Shown here one piece after another: positions 44,101 through 52,281 of a DNA stretch of 64,000 nt. Source of the DNA: DATGZX01 sp035296965 (lineage in GTDB: Bacteria > Planctomycetota > Planctomycetia > Gemmatales > Gemmataceae); contig DATGZX010000422.1 in assembly GCA_035296965.1 (NCBI GenBank), forward strand, positions 1 through 64,000. Reading direction: 5' to 3'. How positions within the stretch are numbered: position 1 is the stretch's first letter; each line of letters starts with the position of its first letter. A program made the translations under genes and the position numbers. The notes beneath the pieces were generated by a model. The model made no database searches. It was given only the letters and a program-made list of their open reading frames with translations, and was not told the DNA's origin.

Positions 44101-44750
44101 GTCTCCTGGGCAGCGTGCCATTTGCCGTCGGTATGCGGCAGCTCATCACCATTTGTGTCCGGGAATAGGTCTGGATCGGAAGGCCGTGTCACTCCATAAA
44201 GTTCGTAGGCGATATTGTTGTCTTCATCCCAGACGATCAGGTGTGAATCGCCTCGTTGGCCTGAGTTGTAGCCGCCTCCATTCGGATTGGGCCCATTCTG
44301 ATAATCCCCTTCAATAACTGCGTTGGCGGGAATCGGGACAGGAAGGACGTCGCTTTCGCTGGGGTAGTTGTCGATGACGACGTTTACCGGCCTCGTACTG
44401 TTGCCATGGACCACGTTGAACGGAATCCCGTAGAGCGGGCTATTTCCATTGCTGGCGCTGTCCTCGCCCCAGTCGGGGTGGATGCCGATCGAACTGCCGA
44501 TGTGGTTGATAATGGCAGCGGAATTACCCGCCACAGGCGCATTGCTGATGTTCTGGTTCCAGGGGTAGTCCGCGGGAAAGATTTGTTGTCCGAGCAGAGT
44601 GGGCACAACACGATCTTCCAGGCTCTCGATGCCCGGCCACGCACGCCGGACTGGCTGCCGCAAGATGGCCAGCCAACGCCGTTCCTCCGAACCGTTGAGC
44701 CGCCATGGACTCCTACGAACAAATCTCAGCCAGCGCGACAGACGAGACAT
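41133..44750 (-). CDS. Giant secreted DUF4214-repeat protein
   Basis: A 1205-residue exported protein. The N-terminal basic segment and ESLEDRVVPT (residues about 42-51) are the planctomycete signal-like motif. An exported domain rich in Asn, Gly and Pro follows, then an IPT/TIG domain (about 385-450: GSTITIIGQDFSG), Ig/Big-type modules, and a PKD-like domain (about 700-785). Eight repeats of the form LYxxxLGRxxDxxG make up DUF4214 (about 795-1205). The start is taken at 44750 (MSRLSRWLRFVRR), as the ribosome site is poor and 17 upstream codons (44801) are also open. DUF4214 proteins are linked to surface polysaccharide regions; a matrix role is inferred. Confidence 0.85.
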   Translation of the reverse strand: MSRLSRWLRFVRRSPWRLNGSEERRWLAILRQPVRRAWPGIESLEDRVVPTLLGQQIFPADYPWNQNISNAPVAGNSAAIINHIGSSIGIHPDWGEDSASNGNSPLYGIPFNVVHGNSTRPVNVVIDNYPSESDVLPVPIPANAVIEGDYQNGPNPNGGGYNSGQRGDSHLIVWDEDNNIAYELYGVTRPSDPDLFPDTNGDELPHTDGKWHAAQETVWNMNTDSFRTLGDTSADAAGLSILAGLARPDEGLPTSQGGQGAIDHALRFTLPPGDVSPQYIYPASHVVNESSGPTKLPFGARLRLMNTSAVNEVISTLGPEAQIIAHAMQQYGLVLADIGSSMYVSGTSASEDANNNIQLTWSMDDVLGLHQLTASDFEVVDLTPQVTGLSATSGLAGSTITIIGQDFSGAARHLSVLFGNTAATLVTYVDDGHITAVVPNGSATVDVRVQSGVNEIDPNSPGDNVNNPIFGYGTSAISSADQFTYLNYIISGSNSTDSFASPTVGAGSTDTLTIVVKDTTGNPVGGLSSSAFALNLAGGGSAGVFGTVTATATKGTYQATFTGATAGTASTLTVTVGGVTLTTKPTITVNPGAASSFALSGFPTSVSAGTSATFTLTAHDAFGNVATGYRGTIHFSSSDPAAVLPANYTFLAADGGIHSFAATLLTAGTQSLTATDVVTGSLTGSENSITVFPFPFSSAQGLAITVRKGQNFNGKVATFTTVDTNQVAGNFTVAIDWGDGQLSAGAVVAISSSSFTVTGSHAYGVSGQFTVKVTIRSNVATSTSTTAQASVGTADQLFVIQLYHDLLGRAADPSGLAAWSGQLDQGTAARQQVAAALVGSQEYRTDEIESLYETILGRTADAPGLQTWLNFLAQGGTASQVEAQLLGSAEFFTNGGGTNTTFLAALYEDVLHRPIDPTGASALGQELASGVARLTVAQQLLGSQEAETDVVQGEYEQFLHRSADSTGLQGFVALLQNGGSSEQITVALTSSQEYAQACGGDATLYYVQNLYADLLGRPLDANGQATFVGGLDNGQLTRGQIVQDLLTSNEYRSDVVQGLYESYLHRAADPSSLIGFATLLAYGSTDENIAALLAGSTEFFNDNGATNAGFLNAVYQDALGRTPDLAGLAFWESALQTGTTRTQVATAIFGSPEYMTDLVQKLYQSFLRRPADSTGLDAFVPLLEMGAHDEAVIAALVSSVEYYTR

Positions 44751-45034
44751 GGTGGTCACCGTTTCGTGATTGGAAACAATGGTGTCACTGCAAGAGACCA
44801 TCCCTGGGAAGGCGCTGAGCCTGCCCGGCCAGATCAGAGCAGACCAGGTATTCGGAACCAGGGGTTAATGGACGGGAATGCCGTGGCCCGGCGCTGGAAA
44901 AACGCCGGGCTCGGGGTCTGAGCAGCCGATAGGGAGTCCGCCGGTCGCTCATTTTCCGAGCTAACCAAAACTCTAGTACATATTCTTCGATCGGGCTGGT
45001 TGTCGTCCCCAGAAAATGAAGGAATCTTCGGCAA

Positions 45035-46153
45035 TCAGCGTGAGGGCGGCAAGGTCCAAACCGGGTGTCCCAGGTCGCGGTCGACGTGGGGGCCGGCAAT
45101 AAACGGACAGCGTATCCCCGGTAGCAGTTGAACGTCGAAGATCTCGTCCACTGGCGTGGCGATATCCAAATGAGCCACCATTTGTCCGGTGTTCAGGTCG
45201 ACAACGGCGAGTCCGCATTTCAAACGATCGGGGTTGGTTGTTACTGGGAGGCCAGTCATGTCGGAAGAGGGCCGGATGCGGGAGAGCCCGACGAATGCGA
45301 GCGAACCGTGAATGGCCAGGCCGCGAACAAAGCCGGGAAGGACCGCCAAGGTCTCTACGCGCCCGCCGTCGACGTCGGCCAATAGCAACCGGCCCGTTCC
45401 CGATTCGACCAGGTAGAGCCTGCCCTGCGAAAACCGGGGCGAATGCGGCATGCACAGGCCGCGCACGACAATCCGGCCGCCGGCAACTTCGATCAGGCAA
45501 CCGCTGGTTCCCTTCGAAGGCCGCCAACCCTGCCGGGTGTCGGTCTCGGCGACGGCGGTGACGTATTTGGGCTTTCCGTCAACCAAAGCCAGGCCGTTCA
45601 AATGGCAGCGATCCTCCGGTGCCAGTTCGGTGACGAACGGCGGCCGCCAGCGCGGTGCAAAACTGTAACGCTCGTGCAGCGTGCACAGGCAGGAAAACAA
45701 CGTGTTCACCAGCCAGAGTTCGCCATTCACCCAGGCCACCTCGTGGCCCTCGATGTCGCCGGTAAAGCGGCAGGCACGTGTCAGGTAGCAAGCATCGTAA
45801 CGCCCCCTCGGTTCCAGCTTGGCAGCGATGTCCGGGGCATTCCGCAGAAACCACACTTCGTTATGCGTACAGACAGCCAGTGTGTCGCGCGCCAGCGCCA
45901 CTCCCATGGCTCTCTCGAAGGTGTGAAAAGATAAAACCAGCTGTCCCCCAGACGCCGCAATGACGATGAGATTGCCAGAATGGGGAGCGGACAAGAGGAC
46001 CGATGATCCCAATCGCACTAGCAGTGGCGCCAGCGTGCTGGAGGGTTCACAGCGGACGTCGACTACCGCGCGCGTGCCGCGCGGCAGGGGATCAGGCGCG
46101 GAGGTCTGTTCCGCGCGCCCTGCCGGTGAAGGCGGTTGACCTGGTGCCGTCAT
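45035..46153 (-). CDS. TIGR03032 family (DUF4915) protein
   Basis: A 372-residue protein matching TIGR03032, a propeller-like family often seen next to glycosyltransferases. Repeated strands include SVLLSAPHSGNLIVIA, FERAMGVALARDTLAV, HLNGLALVDGKPKYVTAV, RGLCMPHSPRFSQGRLYLVE and FVRGLAIHGSLAFVGLS. No signal peptide is seen. The ATG follows AAGGAG. It heads the DUF4214 gene on the same strand, about 280 bases away. A carbohydrate-related role is inferred from context. Confidence 0.85.
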   Translation of the reverse strand: MTAPGQPPSPAGRAEQTSAPDPLPRGTRAVVDVRCEPSSTLAPLLVRLGSSVLLSAPHSGNLIVIAASGGQLVLSFHTFERAMGVALARDTLAVCTHNEVWFLRNAPDIAAKLEPRGRYDACYLTRACRFTGDIEGHEVAWVNGELWLVNTLFSCLCTLHERYSFAPRWRPPFVTELAPEDRCHLNGLALVDGKPKYVTAVAETDTRQGWRPSKGTSGCLIEVAGGRIVVRGLCMPHSPRFSQGRLYLVESGTGRLLLADVDGGRVETLAVLPGFVRGLAIHGSLAFVGLSRIRPSSDMTGLPVTTNPDRLKCGLAVVDLNTGQMVAHLDIATPVDEIFDVQLLPGIRCPFIAGPHVDRDLGHPVWTLPPSR

Positions 46154-46589
46154 AAAGACTCCTTGCCGGCATCATGCCTGGCTAATTAGCTCAAAGAGCC
46201 AGCATTTCCTCGAACCTAGCCGCACCTTTGGCCTTCAGAATCTGGCAAGTCTTGCCCTGAACGCACCCAGCGCTTTCAAGCCGCGAGGGTATTCTATCGG
46301 CCCGGCGAAGAGGCGCCCTTGTTGCATAACAGGCTGCCGGAAGACCCAGCTTTCTTGGGATGTTTGCTGCAAGCGCAACTAGGTTGGTGACCGCCTCCTT
46401 GACAGCCAGAGCATCACCAGTTACAGATACGGGATAGGATATCAAGCTGCCTGCCCAGAACTGCCGGGAGCAAGACCGGCTGCAACAGCCAAATGCCGAT
46501 TCGTTCCCGAGCACGTGATTCCTTCCAAACCTGGCATCGGTTGGACCCAGCGCGGTTCATCCGAGCACCGTTGCTAAAGGAGCCGACCT
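46154..46589. other. Intergenic region, no gene supported
   Basis: The divergent space between the TIGR03032 gene and the Gfo/Idh gene. The open frames seen have no recognisable product. Confidence 0.5.
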
Positions 46590-47897
46590 TTGACGCATTC
46601 CATCGCATCCAACCATACGTCCACTGCCAGCCGGCGTGACTTCCTCAAAGCATCTGCGGCCGGAGTCGCCGGCGCGGCCAACGCAAACCTGGCTAGTCTC
46701 TCCAACGTGCACGCGGCCGGTAGCGACGTGATTCGGGTCGGCCTGATCGGCTGCGGCGGACGCGGCACGGGAGCGGCCACGCAAGCCTTGACAGCCGATC
46801 CCAACGTGAAACTCGTGGCGATGGGCGATGCTTTCGCGGATCGTTTGCATGGCAGCCTGGCTACGCTTCGCAGGGACGAAGCCGTGGGCCGCCAGGTCGA
46901 TGTCAAGAACGACCATTGTTTCGTGGGATTTGATGCGTACAAGCATGTACTCGCCACGCCGGTCGACGTCGTGCTCCTTACCACGCCACCTCATTTTCGG
47001 CCCGCTCACCTGAAGGCCGCCATCGAAGCCGGCAAGCATGTGTTCGCCGAAAAACCTGTGGCCGTGGATGCGCCAGGAATTCGTTCCGTCATCGCCACCT
47101 GCGCCGAAGCCAAGGAAAAAAACCTGGCAGTCGTTTCCGGGCTCTGTTATCGCTACGAGCACGCCAAGCGCGAGACCATGAAACGGGTCCACGATGGCGC
47201 GATCGGCGACATCATTGCCTTGCATACGTCGTACTGCATGGGCGGGCTGTGGGTTAAGCCACGGCAGCCTGCTTGGACAGATATGGAATGGCAGTTGCGC
47301 AACTGGCTTTATTTCACCTGGCTTTCCGGCGATCACATCTGCGAACAGCACGTGCACAGCCTCGACAAGATGGCCTGGGCCATGCGTGACGAGTACCCGG
47401 TGCGGGCCAGCGGCATGGGCGGGCGGCAGACGCGCGTGCAGCCGGCCTACGGCCACATCTTCGACCATCACGCCGTCGTCTTCGAATACGCCAGCGGCGT
47501 GAAGCTCTTCAGTTATTGCCGGCAACAGAACGGTTGCGCCAACGACGTTTCCGACCACGTCATCGGGAGCAAGGGCACATGCGAGGTCATGAAGCACGCG
47601 ATTACGGGTCAGAACCCCTGGAGTTACCCGGCCACGAGCGAGAAGGACGACATGTATCAGAATGAACATGACGAGTTTTTTGCCAGCCTGCGCGCCGGCA
47701 AACCCATCAATAATGGCGATTACATGTCGAAAAGCTCGTTGATGGGCATCATGGGCCGGATGGCAACCTATACGGGGCAGGTCATCACGTGGGAGCAAGC
47801 TCTGCATTCGAAGGAAGATTTGACGCCTGCCAAATACGAATTTGGTCCCCTGGCGACAGCGCCGGTGCCCATGCCGGGAAAGACAAAATTCAGCTAA
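46590..47897 (+). CDS. Tat-exported Gfo/Idh/MocA-family oxidoreductase (TTG start)
   Basis: A 435-residue NAD(P)-dependent oxidoreductase. The twin-arginine signal SRRDFLKASAAG is at residues 14-25. The Rossmann loop is VGLIGCGGRGTG, and the EKP motif is in HVFAEKPVAVD. The start is TTG at 46590, 6 bases after AAAGGAG. Members act on sugars, inositols and derivatives; export by Tat is common for the planctomycete paralogs. It is the only plus-strand gene in the polysaccharide region. Substrate unknown. Confidence 0.9.
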   Translation: MTHSIASNHTSTASRRDFLKASAAGVAGAANANLASLSNVHAAGSDVIRVGLIGCGGRGTGAATQALTADPNVKLVAMGDAFADRLHGSLATLRRDEAVGRQVDVKNDHCFVGFDAYKHVLATPVDVVLLTTPPHFRPAHLKAAIEAGKHVFAEKPVAVDAPGIRSVIATCAEAKEKNLAVVSGLCYRYEHAKRETMKRVHDGAIGDIIALHTSYCMGGLWVKPRQPAWTDMEWQLRNWLYFTWLSGDHICEQHVHSLDKMAWAMRDEYPVRASGMGGRQTRVQPAYGHIFDHHAVVFEYASGVKLFSYCRQQNGCANDVSDHVIGSKGTCEVMKHAITGQNPWSYPATSEKDDMYQNEHDEFFASLRAGKPINNGDYMSKSSLMGIMGRMATYTGQVITWEQALHSKEDLTPAKYEFGPLATAPVPMPGKTKFS

Positions 47898-47938
47898 GAG
47901 GCTACGGTTCTTCCAATGTTCTGCGGACGGGCCGACCT

Positions 47939-48116
47939 TTGAAGGAAGAGTAAGATTTAAGAGGAAGATTACGATTATGAAGAGGATGAAGAGCACGATT
48001 CAGATGAAGAGAAGGACGCCATGCCAACGCTGCCTACCGAGTCCTGCTCTTTCTCGTACTCCTGCTCTTAATCTTCTTCCCAATCTTCCTCTTCATCTTA
48101 ATTCCTTCTCTTGTGC
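47939..48116. repeat. Purine-rich long inverted repeat (family C), copy 2
   Basis: GAAGGAAGAGTAAGATTTAA opens the left half, which is rich in GAAGA/AGATTA. The right half is its C/T-rich imperfect complement. The full length aligns with 6101-6292. It sits between the convergent Gfo/Idh and glycosyltransferase genes. Confidence 0.85.
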
Positions 48117-48158
48117 GAGGGTCGCTGGGTCATCCGTGCACCGAGAATGGACAGAGCA

Positions 48159-49394
48159 CTAACCCGCAGCTTTGAGTTTCTTGCTTGTCGAAATCGAAGC
48201 AATGCTAGTCAGGTTCGCCGAGCCCGCAGTCAGGGATCGGTACACGCGCAGCGTGTCTGCGGCACAGCGCTCCCACGTGTAGGGCTTGGCGACCGCCGTT
48301 GCGCCCACGCGCAGCGAACGCCACCAGTCGTCATCTTCCAGCACGCGCGCCATGGCGTTTTTCCAGCCGTCCATATCCTCGGCCGGAATGAGATCAGCTC
48401 GGCTGCCGACAGTCTCCACAAGTGCACCGGTGGTCGACGTGAGGACTGCGCCGCCGCAGGCCATCATCTCCACGGGCGGCAAGCCGAACCCCTCGTAAAG
48501 CGACGGGTAGACCAGGGCGCGAGCGCCGTTGTAGATGACGCCCAGGTGCTCCTCCGCCACGTAACCGAGGTGGATGACGCCTCGATGCCGCGCTTCGCTA
48601 TGCAAGTATTCTGCCACTTCGGAAGTATTCCACCCCCAGCTGCCGACGAGCAATAGCGGCCAGCGCTCCCGCAGCGGCGCGGGTAGGGCACAATACGCGC
48701 GCAGGAGCAACAAGATATTCTTGCGCGGCTCGATCGTACCCAGGTAGAGCAGGTACCGGGGGGGCAGGTCGAGTTGCCGCAAGACGCGTTCCACCTCGGA
48801 GGCCGGCAAAGGCCCCAGGCCCGAGCGGATGCCCATGTAGGTGCGCGTGACCTTTTGCGGCGGAATGTTCAGCTTGCGAATCACTTCTTGCCTGCCGAAT
48901 TCGGAGATCGCCAGGAAATGGATGCAACGCGCGATACCGCGATGGAAGTTCTTCTCGAAATAGCTTGCTCGGTCTGCCGGGTGCCACTCCGGATGGTAAA
49001 GGACCGAGAGATCGTGGAGAGTGGCGACCGTCGGATTATCGCAAGCCAGTGGGATGAAGTTGGGCTCGTGATACAGGTCGTAGCGTCCTAACCGGTAAAC
49101 CAATCTAAAGTACTGGGCCATCAGGCCGCGCCCAAAGTGGCGCACCTGCTGGAAGACGCCGGTTCGCAGCTTCGCGAGCGAAGCTGTGGAAGATGCGCCC
49201 TGCGCTTGCCGGCCTTCGAGGTAGGGTCGAACCTGGGCCGCCGCTTGCCTGGCGCGGCGGACCCAGCCTTCCGGGAATCCGTCGATCTGGTCGTCCCCAG
49301 CCTGCGCGCGCAGGCACCGGAGAAGCTCGGTGGTATAGTGACCTATCCCCGTCTTGATTCCAAGTGCAGGCAGCTGGTTAACGATTACGCGCAT
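48159..49394 (-). CDS. GT4-family glycosyltransferase
   Basis: A 411-residue GT-B enzyme. N-terminal motifs include MRVIVNQLPALG and GIGHYTTELL. The C-terminal nucleotide-sugar site has YLLYLGTIEPRKN, LVYPSLYEGFGLPPVEMMACG and ALVETVG. The frame stays open through the family A element to 49574, but the ATG at 49394 is the real start by homology. Its ribosome site is distant (AGAGGA). It is the last gene of the polysaccharide series. Acceptor and donor are not determinable. Confidence 0.9.
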   Translation of the reverse strand: MRVIVNQLPALGIKTGIGHYTTELLRCLRAQAGDDQIDGFPEGWVRRARQAAAQVRPYLEGRQAQGASSTASLAKLRTGVFQQVRHFGRGLMAQYFRLVYRLGRYDLYHEPNFIPLACDNPTVATLHDLSVLYHPEWHPADRASYFEKNFHRGIARCIHFLAISEFGRQEVIRKLNIPPQKVTRTYMGIRSGLGPLPASEVERVLRQLDLPPRYLLYLGTIEPRKNILLLLRAYCALPAPLRERWPLLLVGSWGWNTSEVAEYLHSEARHRGVIHLGYVAEEHLGVIYNGARALVYPSLYEGFGLPPVEMMACGGAVLTSTTGALVETVGSRADLIPAEDMDGWKNAMARVLEDDDWWRSLRVGATAVAKPYTWERCAADTLRVYRSLTAGSANLTSIASISTSKKLKAAG

Positions 49395-49434
49395 AATGAC
49401 GCGTATCCTCTGCGTCCTTGATTCTCCAGCCTCG

Positions 49435-49545
49435 GAGCGTGTTGAAAAAGGGGTCAGACCCCTTGAGTTCTGCAGACCTGGTGCCTCAGAAATGGGTGGA
49501 GTGCCTCGATTCTCCAGGGGGTCTGACCCCTTTTTCAACACGCTC
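49435..49545. repeat. Family A palindromic element, copy 4
   Basis: A 111-bp element with ends GAGCGTGTTGAAAAAGGGG and complement. The interior is inverted relative to copies 2 and 6. On the minus strand its first base directly follows the TGA stop of manA (49546-49548). Confidence 0.93.
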
Positions 49546-50538
49546 TCAGGGCAACGTACAAACGAGGATTCCAACGCCCGGATCAGGTCGGCAGCAAGAG
49601 CGAGACATGGCGGCCGGTAAAATCCACATCTGGCCTACGTGAAGTTCTTCTTCTCCTCCGAATCCTGAGAGGCACGCTCCTCCCCGCACGACGATCATGA
49701 CCTGAGAAATGTCGTCGCCTCCGCACGTGAACGGCTCATTCTCCCAGCGGTACTCCAGCTCGAAGAAGGGGCACTTCACCAGAGGTATTCGCTCCGCGGC
49801 GGAGACCATTCCGGCCGAGGAAGTCGCAAAGTCGTGGACCTGCACCGGGTAGACCGGCCCGCGCGCCCAATCGATGCATGCCAGCGATTGTTCGATGTGC
49901 AACTCGCGCGCATTGCCCTGAGCGTCGCGCCGGTTCCAATCAAAGAGACGGAACGTGGCGTCGCTGGTCTGCTGCACCTCGGCCATGAGCACCCCGCCGC
50001 CGACCGCATGCACGGTTCCCGCCGGCAGAAAAATGCAGTCGCCTGGGCTGGGCTTGAAATGGTGCAAGCACTCGGCAACAGTCCCTGACTCAAGCGCCGC
50101 CCGTAATTTCGCCTCGTCCGTGCCCGGCAAGAGGCCTGCGTAAATGCGACTCTTGGGCTCGGCAGCGAGCACGAACCATGCCTCGGTCTTGCTGCCTTCT
50201 CCCGGCCAAAGACGGCGGACGGCCTCGGTGTCGGGATGGACTTGAACGGAGAGCCAGTCACTGGCGTCCAGAAACTTCACAAGCCAGGGAAATACGGCAT
50301 GTTCTGGCGCGTGCTTGCCAAGCAAGGCGGCGCGAGCGTTCGTCATCAGGTCGCGGAGTGATCGACCCTTGAGCGGACCATTGGCGACGAGGCTATGGTG
50401 CAAGCGATGATCGCTGATTTCCCAGGACTCGCCATAGGGATCGGCTGTCGGCAGCGATTTCCCGAGGACTTCCGCGAGACGCCGGCCGCCCCAGACCATG
50501 GGACGCAGAAATGGAACGAACCGTAGCGGGCTATTCAT
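49546..50538 (-). CDS. manA: Mannose-6-phosphate isomerase, class I
   Basis: A 330-residue type I phosphomannose isomerase that interconverts fructose-6-P and mannose-6-P. The motifs are RPMVWGGRRLAE, WLSVQVHPDTEA, KTEAWFVL and FLPAGTVHAVGGGVLMAEVQQTSD (zinc ligands Gln, His, Glu, His). The ATG at 50538 (MNSPLRFVPFLRP) fits the family; the frame is open to 50601. It lies between the ABC ATPase and a GT4 and can feed GDP-mannose synthesis for the GMD at the head of the series. Confidence 0.92.
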   Translation of the reverse strand: MNSPLRFVPFLRPMVWGGRRLAEVLGKSLPTADPYGESWEISDHRLHHSLVANGPLKGRSLRDLMTNARAALLGKHAPEHAVFPWLVKFLDASDWLSVQVHPDTEAVRRLWPGEGSKTEAWFVLAAEPKSRIYAGLLPGTDEAKLRAALESGTVAECLHHFKPSPGDCIFLPAGTVHAVGGGVLMAEVQQTSDATFRLFDWNRRDAQGNARELHIEQSLACIDWARGPVYPVQVHDFATSSAGMVSAAERIPLVKCPFFELEYRWENEPFTCGGDDISQVMIVVRGGACLSGFGGEEELHVGQMWILPAAMSRSCCRPDPGVGILVCTLP

Positions 50539-50649
50539 TTGCTCGGATGTCCGTTTTCCTAGTGCCCTTGGAAGCGTGAGGTTGCGGAGCTGTGATTCCA
50601 TTGTGCTCGAGCCGTCCCTGGAGTTGTCGACCCATCGATGCCAAGGTGG

Positions 50650-51408
50650 TCATGCTGCCTGCTTGGCGGCGCCATGCACGGACTCTTCGTAAGCCGCCGT
50701 CACCTGTGCGGTCGGGCCGACCTGGCGGACCCGTCCGTGGTCCATCCACACGACACGGTCGCACAGCTTGGCGATGGACTTCAGATCATGGCTGACGACA
50801 ACGATCAGCTCCGCCTTGGCCATCATCTCGCGCATCCGTAGCGCCGCCTTGTCCTGGAAAGCCATATCGCCCACGCTCAATACCTCGTCCACCAGGAGGA
50901 TCTCCGGTTCGATCGTCGTCGCGATGGAAAATGCCAGCCTGACCATCATACCCGCGGAATAATAGCGCACGGGCATGTCGAGGAATTTGCCCAACTCACT
51001 GAACTCGGCAATCGGTTGGATCTTGGGCTGGATTGTCTTGGGGGTCTCACCCTGCAGGTAGCTGCGATAGGCAATGTTTTCCCAACCCGTCGCGTCTCCC
51101 TCGAAGCCCAAGGCGATGTCAAAGAGCGAGCTGATTCTACCCTGGACCACGCGTTTGCCTTGCGTCGGCGGGTAAATTCCAGCCAGTACCTTCAGCATGG
51201 TACTCTTGCCGGCTCCGTTGGGGCCGATGATGCCGACGCGTTCACCCCGCTCGAATTTCAAACATATATCTTGTAGCGCACGGACTTCAATGACCGGATT
51301 CACCGAACGGCGGAACTTTTGTCCGACTAGGAACTCCTTCAAGGAGATCCGGCCGGAGTGCCGCACATGAAACGTCACGCTCACATGATCGAGTTCGATA
51401 CGTGCCAT
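50650..51408 (-). CDS. ABC transporter ATPase, polysaccharide export (Wzt/TagH type)
   Basis: A 252-residue ATPase. Walker A is GPNGAGKST (62-70), the signature is YYSAGMMVRLAFS, Walker B is ILLVDEVLSVGD, and the switch His is in VVSHD. The form of the signature is typical of O-antigen and teichoic acid exporters. The C-terminal glycan-binding extension of some Wzt proteins is absent. It is 63 bases downstream of the permease gene and pairs with it. Confidence 0.92.
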   Translation of the reverse strand: MARIELDHVSVTFHVRHSGRISLKEFLVGQKFRRSVNPVIEVRALQDICLKFERGERVGIIGPNGAGKSTMLKVLAGIYPPTQGKRVVQGRISSLFDIALGFEGDATGWENIAYRSYLQGETPKTIQPKIQPIAEFSELGKFLDMPVRYYSAGMMVRLAFSIATTIEPEILLVDEVLSVGDMAFQDKAALRMREMMAKAELIVVVSHDLKSIAKLCDRVVWMDHGRVRQVGPTAQVTAAYEESVHGAAKQAA

Positions 51409-51471
51409 AAGATTCCCGTCTCTCGCATGTGCCTTGGTTAAGCGTGGCGGACAGCCGCAATCCGTTTCGGT

Positions 51472-52257
51472 TTACAAATAGAAAATCAGCCGCCGTTGCA
51501 ACCGGCCCAAAGTGACTGCCGCGACGCAAAACGCTACCAGGACAATGGTCGCAGCGAACATGAATGTAGTGGCTGACGGCAGATTTCCTTTCAATATTGG
51601 CTCCCGAATCAATTCAAAGAGTGGCACGAGGGGATTCCAGCTCAGCACGGAGCGAATTCTTTCGTTCAGCTGGGGATCTTTGGGATCGAACATGATCGGG
51701 GACAAATAAAAAAGGATTTGAAAGCCGACCTCCGTGAGATGCTGTGTATCCTGAAAGTGCACGTTGGCAAACCCCGCAATGGTCGCCAAAGACCACGTAA
51801 AGACAAACAGCAACAGGAAACTTGGGATCAAGGTTAGCAAGGTTAGCGGGTTTTGCACTCCCAGGCAGGACCATGCCAATCCAACCACCACGATCATCGC
51901 AATGAGGAAGTGAACCGTGCCGCCCAGAGCCGTGCGCAGAGGGTAAACTGCCAAAGGTGCCGGGTATTGGCGGATATATGACTCACCCTGGAAAAAGCAC
52001 TGACATCCGACCATCGCAGAAGCAACGATATAGTTCCATGTTACCAGGCCTGCCATCAAGAACGGGCCAAATTGACGAATGGGTTGCTTAAACAACGTGG
52101 CAAACACAGCGCAAAGGATAATCGTCATGGCGATCGGATGGAGCAACGACCAGCCCATGCCCAGGATGGACCGGCGATAGCGCGTCCGTAAGTCCATCCT
52201 CACCAGCGAAATCCAGAAATACCGACAGCGCCAGATGGCTGACATGTAGTTCCCCAT
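51472..52257 (-). CDS. ABC-2 type permease, polysaccharide export (Wzm/TagG type)
   Basis: A 261-residue inner-membrane protein with about six helices (PIAMTIILCAVFATLF, LVTWNYIVASAMVG, VHFLIAMIVVVGLAWS, LLLFVFTWSLATIAGF, MFAATIVLVAFCVAAV). SILGMGWSLLHP and LSPIMFDPKD and WNPLVPLFELIREPIL are family motifs. The ATG at 52257 is chosen because AAGGAGG lies 5 bases before it; an earlier ATG at 52275 overlaps the upstream gene. It pairs with the following ATPase. Confidence 0.92.
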   Translation of the reverse strand: MGNYMSAIWRCRYFWISLVRMDLRTRYRRSILGMGWSLLHPIAMTIILCAVFATLFKQPIRQFGPFLMAGLVTWNYIVASAMVGCQCFFQGESYIRQYPAPLAVYPLRTALGGTVHFLIAMIVVVGLAWSCLGVQNPLTLLTLIPSFLLLFVFTWSLATIAGFANVHFQDTQHLTEVGFQILFYLSPIMFDPKDPQLNERIRSVLSWNPLVPLFELIREPILKGNLPSATTFMFAATIVLVAFCVAAVTLGRLQRRLIFYL

Positions 52258-52281
52258 TTTGCCTCCTTCAGCCATTCCGCT

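Noticed and set aside
46557..47996. A 479-codon minus-strand frame covering the Gfo/Idh gene
   Set aside because: It is antisense to a gene with clear Rossmann, EKP and Tat motifs and has none of its own.
49395..49574. Extra N-terminal 60 residues on the GT4 gene reading through family A copy 4
   Set aside because: The peptide is a translation of the palindromic element and appears in other frames wherever the element occurs. The real start by homology is 49394.
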